From positions 1 to 28,418 of IMG/VR virus record IMGVR_UViG_3300034152_000961: 28,418 bases of DNA; one strand, written 5' to 3'. Below are positions 23,447 through 28,418 of the stretch, piece by piece. How positions within the stretch are numbered: position 1 is the first letter of the stretch; each line of letters starts with the position of its first letter. The notes beneath the pieces are model-generated. The model was not told where the DNA came from. It worked only from the letters and a program-made list of their open reading frames with translations, and did not search any database. This DNA is from a virus. Both the position numbers and the translations under genes were made by a program.

Positions 23447-24862
23447 TCAGCCTCCATCTCTTTGCATAATAATCTGTATTGCTTCATTTTTGTCGATTTT
23501 GTTTATTTTACCATTCTTGACAATAAGAAAATCGACCTGCCAACCTTTTTTGGCATAATAATCTAATCGCCTGTATAGTGTTCTTGATATTCTTTTACAA
23601 CCATAATCAACCATATCAAATACTATTGGTGTCTTTTTTCCTTCTTTTGATCTTGTAATTCTACCTATCAATTGCTCTATATTCGCAATTGGTGATGTCA
23701 CGATCATACAATCTTTTTGTGGTGCATCAATACCATCACGACATTTTCCCGGCGTTGTAAATGTTATTTGAGCTTCCATCTTCTCGGTTGTCTCAGATCG
23801 ATAAAATCTTGATTTGTCTTTGAAATCGAACCAGTTATATATTTTGTCAATCAACTTCACTCGTTCCATCATTACAATAACTTGTCTATCTGTTAATTGA
23901 TTGAGCAAACCCTTAATTGTTTTGATAAATGGTTCTGATTTAGTAATTTTATTAAGATACCGACTTCTTTGAAATTCCCCGCCCCAATACAGATAGTATT
24001 GACTTTTGGGAACGTCTATTTCATAATCAAGTAACAAAACATTGATATGAGCGTCCATCGTATCTTCGAAATCTTCTTCTGAGAACACTTCTCCTAGATG
24101 ATATCTTATGATGTCATCATTTCCATCATATCGATATGGTGTTGCACTTAAACCAAAAGTTATTTTCGCAGGTACGTGTATAGAACACTCAGCGAATCTT
24201 GGCGCACCCACTGTTGTATGAACCTCATCAGCGATCATCATTCCAATGTTTGCTTTGTCCAATTCAGTCAGAAACCCCTGTTTATGGTTCTTTAGCAACG
24301 AAACAAAGGTTTGAACTGTACAGATAACAATTGATTTGTGTATATCTTTTTTATATGACCGCGTTTTTAATTGAGCAATCTCAGTTTCCTTCAAATCTGT
24401 AAATTGTAAAAGTCGTTCTTTCCATTGATCTGATAAAGCATTTCTGTGAACAAGAATTATAGTATTGATTTTTCTTTCAGCTATTACATAGATTGATATA
24501 ACAGTTTTTCCTACACCCGGAGCTAATTGAATAATTCCTTTGTTATTTTTTATCATGTGAGACATGGCAGCTTTTTGAAGTTCACTTCTTGGCTGTATTT
24601 TATGATTAATAAAAATTGATCGTCCGACATGTCTCATATCAACAATTTGGGGCGCAGGTATAAATCGATTGACATCAAACCATCTAGGCACAATAAGAAA
24701 TTTATTAGATTCTATGAAGAACCTGTTAGTCGTTATACTTCCGGTTTGATAAGCCTCGTTATCTCGCTCTAAATGTTTTTTAATTTGTTTGTAAAAAGGT
24801 TCATTTTCATATTTTCTAGAGATAATCAGACCAGATCGTTGTATGATTTTTATATTTGACAT
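23447..24862 (-). CDS. SF2 DNA helicase (XPB/UvsW-like)
   Basis: 471 residues. Superfamily 2 helicase: Walker A APGVGKT (114-120), LVHRNALSDQW (motif Ia area), DEVH box (212-215), SATPYR (239-244, motif III) and QLIGRITRS near 400 (motif VI, arginine fingers). The N-terminal 90 residues form a separate small domain of unknown type. In T4, UvsW plays such a role, remodelling branched DNA and regulating origin use; a similar job is likely here but the sequence is not specific. Its start overlaps the QueD stop by 1 base (TAATG). Confidence 0.88.
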   Translation of the reverse strand: MSNIKIIQRSGLIISRKYENEPFYKQIKKHLERDNEAYQTGSITTNRFFIESNKFLIVPRWFDVNRFIPAPQIVDMRHVGRSIFINHKIQPRSELQKAAMSHMIKNNKGIIQLAPGVGKTVISIYVIAERKINTIILVHRNALSDQWKERLLQFTDLKETEIAQLKTRSYKKDIHKSIVICTVQTFVSLLKNHKQGFLTELDKANIGMMIADEVHTTVGAPRFAECSIHVPAKITFGLSATPYRYDGNDDIIRYHLGEVFSEEDFEDTMDAHINVLLLDYEIDVPKSQYYLYWGGEFQRSRYLNKITKSEPFIKTIKGLLNQLTDRQVIVMMERVKLIDKIYNWFDFKDKSRFYRSETTEKMEAQITFTTPGKCRDGIDAPQKDCMIVTSPIANIEQLIGRITRSKEGKKTPIVFDMVDYGCKRISRTLYRRLDYYAKKGWQVDFLIVKNGKINKIDKNEAIQIIMQRDGG

Positions 24863-25290
24863 TAGCGATTTCCAATATTAAATGTCGTGTACTCTGCCTT
24901 AGAATCTTCATTTTCCCAAACTGCCACCTTCCAAACAAATGGCATTGTTGGATAACTTCCCACATCTTTTATCAGTTTATCAAATAAATATTTTGCAATC
25001 ACTTCAGCGGTTGGGTCGCATGGAAACGTGATCTTTTTGCATACCATTTCACCATTATTGATAAAGTCATTTTCATCTAATAAAAGTGCATGATCAAATT
25101 TGACGAGATGTGTATTAACAATTCTTTTTAAACTTGCAAAGTCAATGACCATATCATTTTCATTTAGACCATCTGATGCTACTGATACCTCGATAGTTAA
25201 ATTGTGACCATGAATATATTGGCATTTACCTAAATGCTTACTTAATCGGTGACCAACAGGCACTCGAAATTTCTTAGTTACGATATACAT
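24862..25290 (-). CDS. queD: 6-carboxytetrahydropterin synthase QueD / PTPS family
   Basis: 142 residues, the usual size. QueD makes 6-carboxy-tetrahydropterin from dihydroneopterin triphosphate, the step after GTP cyclohydrolase in preQ0/queuosine synthesis. Zinc His14, His27 and His29 lie in VGHRLSKHL and YIHGHN, with catalytic Cys23 between them. VIDFASLK (48-55), LVKFDHALLLDEND, PCDPTAEVIAKYL and WEN near the end all match the family. FolE2 at 3787-4674 supplies the substrate. QueE and QueC are not in the window, so they must be elsewhere in the genome or come from the host. It overlaps the topoisomerase gene's end by 13 bases, with GGAGA about 9 bases before the ATG. Confidence 0.92.
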   Translation of the reverse strand: MYIVTKKFRVPVGHRLSKHLGKCQYIHGHNLTIEVSVASDGLNENDMVIDFASLKRIVNTHLVKFDHALLLDENDFINNGEMVCKKITFPCDPTAEVIAKYLFDKLIKDVGSYPTMPFVWKVAVWENEDSKAEYTTFNIGNR

Positions 25291-26582
25291 CTTTCATAGT
25301 CTCCTATGACATACTCATCAATATTTTTTAGATCGCTTTTTCTTCCATTTCTTTCTTCCACCAATACTTTACTATCAGTTTGCATTGTAAGCAATTTTTT
25401 GATGCGATATTTTTCTATAAGGCTATTTATGGCGTTTGAATTTATACCACTTTTCTTTTCAATATAATTTACAGCATCATCGACACTATAACCTTGCGCC
25501 ATCGCCTCAGACAAATGTGGTTTTATTTTTTCTAAAGTGTAGAGTTCGTTTATTTTATTCTTAAGCGTTTCTATTTCATGCTTTAGTTTAACTTGACTAA
25601 TATTTTTATATGCCTCAAAGGTATCTATTAACATTGAATCTACAGATTTTAATTTAACTTCATCATTTTCATTTATTACCAGATTTTCAAAAGATATAGA
25701 ACCTTTTATAGCTTCCTCAAGACTATCAGCAAAGTCCTTGAAAAGTTTGTCTCTATTTCTCTCTCTTAAAATCTGAAAAACAATTTCTGTTTTGTCAGTT
25801 GACAAATCTGTAAAACCAACAATACCAGAATCAAGTTCTTTTGAAAATCTATTTAACAAACTCTCGAACTTATTTCTCGGTGGCCACGATCTAAGTATTA
25901 TTTTGCTGTTTCTGGCAATTCGTTCAGTCACGCCTTGTATGTCAACTTTCGCCTTTCCTGTTACCAACAGTTCTTCCAAAACTCTGTTTGGAGATAATAT
26001 GTTACAATCGGTTATAGGCAAAATCGTTGGCTTCGTTTTTCTTCTTTTAAGCAACCAACTTAAACGTTGATACAAATGACTAATTTCATAACAAGGAATA
26101 TAGGTTTTGTAACCAAATCCAATTCCTTGTGTGAACTCCTTTCCAATAAGACAAATTGGAAAAAGAGTCGGTAGACCTTTAGGCTCTTTTTGACCAAGTT
26201 CATTTGTAATAACTTTTGAATATTCTATGTAATTAAATGCCAGATTGACCATCATTGGGGATAATTTAACTTCTGTATATCTCGACGCTGCTGCGCCGTT
26301 TTGCTCAACACCAACATTTGAACCAAAGTTTCCTTGACCGTCAAGAAAACCTTGCCTTACCATCTGTACAATTGTACCATATACAGAACCATGCGGGTGA
26401 TAGTTACCAATAACATGCCCATCAATTCTGGCTGATTTTACAAATTTATTTTTTGCTATTACAAACGCTGAAAATAAAGTTCTTCTTTCAACTGGTTTTA
26501 ATCCATCAATAGAAGATGGAAAGTTGCGCCAATTTGAATATTCGCCATACTGCTTATAAAGTGTTGGGATATTCGTATCCAT
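25278..26582 (-). CDS. Type IIA topoisomerase DNA-cleaving subunit (GyrA/ParC, T4 gp52-like)
   Basis: 434 residues. The cleavage subunit of a type II topoisomerase: DGLKPVERR (26-34, family DGLKPVQRR), GNYHPHGSVYGTIVQMVRQ (59-77) and AASRYTEVKLSPM (98-110) with catalytic Tyr102. A C-terminal coiled-coil-like region (ISQVKLKHEIETLKNKINELY) follows. The length fits T4 gp52 (about 440) and lacks the beta-propeller C-terminal domain of GyrA, so it should relax DNA rather than supercoil it. The ATPase partner subunit is not in the window. The start overlaps the previous gene by 29 bases. Confidence 0.93.
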   Translation of the reverse strand: MDTNIPTLYKQYGEYSNWRNFPSSIDGLKPVERRTLFSAFVIAKNKFVKSARIDGHVIGNYHPHGSVYGTIVQMVRQGFLDGQGNFGSNVGVEQNGAAASRYTEVKLSPMMVNLAFNYIEYSKVITNELGQKEPKGLPTLFPICLIGKEFTQGIGFGYKTYIPCYEISHLYQRLSWLLKRRKTKPTILPITDCNILSPNRVLEELLVTGKAKVDIQGVTERIARNSKIILRSWPPRNKFESLLNRFSKELDSGIVGFTDLSTDKTEIVFQILRERNRDKLFKDFADSLEEAIKGSISFENLVINENDEVKLKSVDSMLIDTFEAYKNISQVKLKHEIETLKNKINELYTLEKIKPHLSEAMAQGYSVDDAVNYIEKKSGINSNAINSLIEKYRIKKLLTMQTDSKVLVEERNGRKSDLKNIDEYVIGDYERCIS

Positions 26583-27006
26583 GAATCAAATACTCTTCCT
26601 TCATGTTTGGAAATATCGATTTAAATGTGTTGACTTTTAGATCATGTACATAAGCCTCATCAAGACTAAACCCCTGTTTGATTTTAATTGGATCATATGC
26701 TTTCTTGTGAAGATCCCCATGCATCATTGAGAAGATAATCTTATTTAGATGAGGCGCATAAATATAATTATAATCAGTCATTCTACTATCGTTCCAATCC
26801 CAAGGCCAACCATCTTGAGGTTTGACACCGAATGGGTGAAATGATAGAAATTCATCAAGTTCTATTTCAAAACATTCAGTATTATTTTGAATTAACACTT
26901 CGGCTGAAAGAAGAAAAGGGCTTCCATACCGTTTAACACTTCCAAGCCATACTAACGAGCCATTTTTTCTTTCTACATCATACGTATAGAAATCGGCACT
27001 ATCCAT
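26554..27006 (-). CDS. Hypothetical protein, 150 aa
   Basis: I do not recognise this protein. It is rich in Tyr, Trp and Phe (for example DGWPWDWND near 66-74), with beta-like N-terminal segments (SLVWLGSVKRYG) and one Cys near residue 45. It looks like a compact alpha/beta protein without membrane segments. AGAGGA lies about 8 bases before the ATG. It overlaps the topoisomerase gene, with which it is probably co-expressed. Confidence 0.7.
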   Translation of the reverse strand: MDSADFYTYDVERKNGSLVWLGSVKRYGSPFLLSAEVLIQNNTECFEIELDEFLSFHPFGVKPQDGWPWDWNDSRMTDYNYIYAPHLNKIIFSMMHGDLHKKAYDPIKIKQGFSLDEAYVHDLKVNTFKSIFPNMKEEYLIHGYEYPNTL

Positions 27007-27021
27007 TTTATTAATCCTCTT

Positions 27022-27522
27022 CTAATCATGTAGAAGACTCAGCAAAAGCTCAAGCGCCTGTTGCTCATTTTTAACCCACGCGTGAACTGTATCTTGAACG
27101 AATGGGTGTTTGCACAGGTAGTCTTCTTCTGTGTTACCGTCAAATATGCCAACAACAGGTTTTTCGGGCTGGTCATGATACCAAGCCAGTTCGTAGATTG
27201 TACCGATGAAAGGCGTTTCTGGTGAATAATGATTTGCATTGAAAATGCAAGCATTTGAATAAATTTTAACATATGACTTATCAATTGCTGGAAATAGTTT
27301 AGATTGAAGATTCTTAACAACGTTGGTTGAGAAATCAACATTTTTACCATTTGCCTCTGCTAACATTCTCTTGCTAAAGCTGTTATTGCAGGGATCAATA
27401 ATCTTGATTTTACTTTCAATCTCTCTTGGTAATTTCTCAACAATTTCTCGAATAACTTTTCGCCATTCATAAGTTACAGGGTTTTTTGTTATTTGACCAA
27501 TTAAATATACACTTAAATCCAT
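27022..27522 (-). CDS. Nucleoside 2-deoxyribosyltransferase-like protein
   Basis: 166 residues. N-terminal VYLIGQI (5-11) and KIIDPCN (40-46), then YSNACIFNANHYSPETPFIGTIYEL (88-112) with Glu111 as the likely nucleophile, then PVVGIFDG, fit the deoxyribosyltransferase/DUF4406-like Rossmannoid fold ('N...S.GT..E...A...PVi'). Such enzymes transfer or remove bases from deoxynucleosides, so a role in phage nucleotide supply or modified-base handling is plausible. Substrate specificity cannot be read. The ribosome site is AAAGGA about 10 bases upstream. Confidence 0.7.
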   Translation of the reverse strand: MDLSVYLIGQITKNPVTYEWRKVIREIVEKLPREIESKIKIIDPCNNSFSKRMLAEANGKNVDFSTNVVKNLQSKLFPAIDKSYVKIYSNACIFNANHYSPETPFIGTIYELAWYHDQPEKPVVGIFDGNTEEDYLCKHPFVQDTVHAWVKNEQQALELLLSLLHD

Positions 27523-27529
27523 TTTTCGT

Positions 27530-27988
27530 TTATCCTTTCAATACGAATGTGTTTCGGCTTTGCTCTACTGGCCAATAATACGGCGTCGATGGGTCTTCGG
27601 ACCAGCCATATTGACTATAAAATTTATAGTCTTTTCTTAGCAAATTCGCCCTGTGTGATGAGTGTACTATCTCTAAAGTACCAAACCAAGGCGGTAAATC
27701 AAAACTATCTTTTTCTGGAATAATTAACATGTTGTTTTTATAGCCTCTTTTTATCCAAAGCCTAATTGACATATTCATATAGAAGGTAAGTGCGTCTTCG
27801 TAACCTCGCCACATGTTAACCGCCGGGTGATTAGACCAAGCGATTTTACCAGTTCGAGGGTTTGGTTTTATATTGCCAGTTAATATATTTCGTATTTGAA
27901 ATGCTTCAACTCTCTGTTTACCAAGTCTTCTATAATCCAGACAGTTAAGTGATTTTTCAATATCAGGATACGGGACGAATGTTTGCAT
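27530..27988 (-). CDS. MSMEG_6728-like family protein (possible pyrimidine-dimer glycosylase relative)
   Basis: 152 residues starting MQTFVPYPDIEKSLNCLDY. The series RRLGKQRVEAFQI, then SNHPAVNMWRGYEDALTFY and IKRGY, matches a widespread small family (MSMEG_6728-like) that some databases place with pyrimidine-dimer DNA glycosylases. If that holds, it would take part in DNA repair, but no enzyme assay is known to me. The ATG at 27988 was chosen because the family starts MQTF and AAGGA lies about 4 bases before it; the frame extends upstream to 28027 without a ribosome site. Confidence 0.75.
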   Translation of the reverse strand: MQTFVPYPDIEKSLNCLDYRRLGKQRVEAFQIRNILTGNIKPNPRTGKIAWSNHPAVNMWRGYEDALTFYMNMSIRLWIKRGYKNNMLIIPEKDSFDLPPWFGTLEIVHSSHRANLLRKDYKFYSQYGWSEDPSTPYYWPVEQSRNTFVLKG

Positions 27989-28415
27989 CTTTTCCTTTAT
28001 CGTCCTTTTCTTCTTCGTCTTCTTCAAATAACTTTTCTATATTTGGTGGCAACACATCACCGGGGTCTATTGGATTAACGGCTTCTTCCCCCATAAAAGC
28101 TTTCATTTCATCTTGAACTGACTTAATGAATTTTGTGTTGAGTTCTTCGGCTATACTTGGTTCTACATCACCGTTCTCACTTCTTTTCATAGATTCATAC
28201 ATCACCATCAGAAAACTATGAATCATGTCAGCACAATCATGAAGAACACCTTTAACATCACTCAAAGTGTCATACCTAATACCATGATTTTTGATGTAAT
28301 GCATGGCCAATTTGAAATAAATATAGTGAAGTTCACCTTTTGTCGCTACTTGATCTTGCATTGATTCAATATGTTTGTCAAATTTTCTTCTTTCACTCTG
28401 CGGTATAAATGGCAT
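27963..28415 (-). CDS. Small phage family protein (DUF6899-like)
   Basis: 150 residues. MPFIPQSERRKFDKHI at the start, GELHYIYFKLAMHYI (27-41) and ENGDV near 105 recall a small family of unknown function frequent in large phages (pattern 'PYI.q.eR..fD....l.....GELNY.i..l...Y....NGDV'), possibly DUF6899. The C-terminal 35 residues are acidic (EEDEEEKDDKGKD) and overlap the next gene. The gene begins three bases from the right edge with GTAATG, consistent with coupling to a gene outside the window. Confidence 0.6.
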   Translation of the reverse strand: MPFIPQSERRKFDKHIESMQDQVATKGELHYIYFKLAMHYIKNHGIRYDTLSDVKGVLHDCADMIHSFLMVMYESMKRSENGDVEPSIAEELNTKFIKSVQDEMKAFMGEEAVNPIDPGDVLPPNIEKLFEEDEEEKDDKGKDANIRPVS

Positions 28416-28418
28416 TAC

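Noticed and set aside
27039-27350. 103-residue open frame on the same strand
   Set aside because: Lies inside the deoxyribosyltransferase-like gene in another frame, with no motif and no ribosome site; a shadow of that gene.
1-28418. CRISPR array, insertion sequence, tRNA or integrase
   Set aside because: I looked for direct repeats with spacers, terminal inverted repeats, transposase motifs and cloverleaf-like segments and saw none.

Overview
The window reads as part of a large tailed-phage (probably jumbo-phage) genome. About 98% of it is coding and every supported gene lies on the minus strand, so transcription runs from high to low coordinates. Genes are packed end to start, with many ATGA, GTGA or TAATG overlaps and AGGAGG-type ribosome sites. 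The DNA is AT-rich, about one third G+C by eye. No integrase, tRNA, CRISPR array, insertion sequence or virion structural gene is recognisable. The phage interpretation rests on T4-like enzymes (SbcC/SbcD pair resembling gp46/gp47, topoisomerase II subunit resembling gp52, SF2 helicase), a phage-type multisubunit RNA polymerase and many small unknown genes. The host cannot be named.

Layout in transcription order. (1) 28415 to 22872, DNA metabolism: a small phage family protein, an MSMEG_6728-like protein, a nucleoside 2-deoxyribosyltransferase-like protein, a type IIA topoisomerase subunit, a QueD/PTPS enzyme, an SF2 helicase, a coiled-coil protein, a 53-residue type IV pilin-like peptide and SbcD. 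(2) 21865 to 17964: SbcC, a radical SAM/SPASM-like enzyme and two small proteins. (3) 17962 to about 11395: a ubiquitin-like conjugation cassette. It holds an E2-fold protein with a very long beta-rich extension, a JAMM peptidase, an E1/ThiF protein, a beta-grasp ubiquitin-like protein ending in Gly-Cys, a second E1/ThiF-like protein and an unknown protein with an HPN...Cys stretch. (4) 11420 to 5263: two small helical proteins, then unsplit RNA polymerase beta' and beta, in the reverse of the bacterial order. (5) 5266 to 1: a 42-residue ORF, a Cys-rich protein, FolE2, a xylose-isomerase-like TIM barrel, a methyltransferase-like protein and several unknowns.

The most notable content is the ubiquitin-like cassette. 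Its E2-JAB-E1 order matches my recollection of plasmid PRTRC modules, but it adds a second E1-like gene, an N-terminal SAP/HeH-like helical region on the Ubl, and large extensions on the E2 and the JAB protein. The Ubl gene is visibly richer in G+C than its neighbours and is followed by a perfect UUCG hairpin, which suggests high expression. The cassette runs straight into the RNA polymerase genes, so the two may be co-expressed. FolE2 and QueD supply the first two steps of 7-deazaguanine (preQ0/queuosine) synthesis; the remaining enzymes are not in the window. A pilin-like peptide missed by ordinary length cut-offs is the second unexpected item.

No stretch over 300 bases lacks a gene. The short gaps hold hairpins (1904-1940 and 12630-12704) or nothing I can identify (5081-5137, 27007-27021, 27523-27529).
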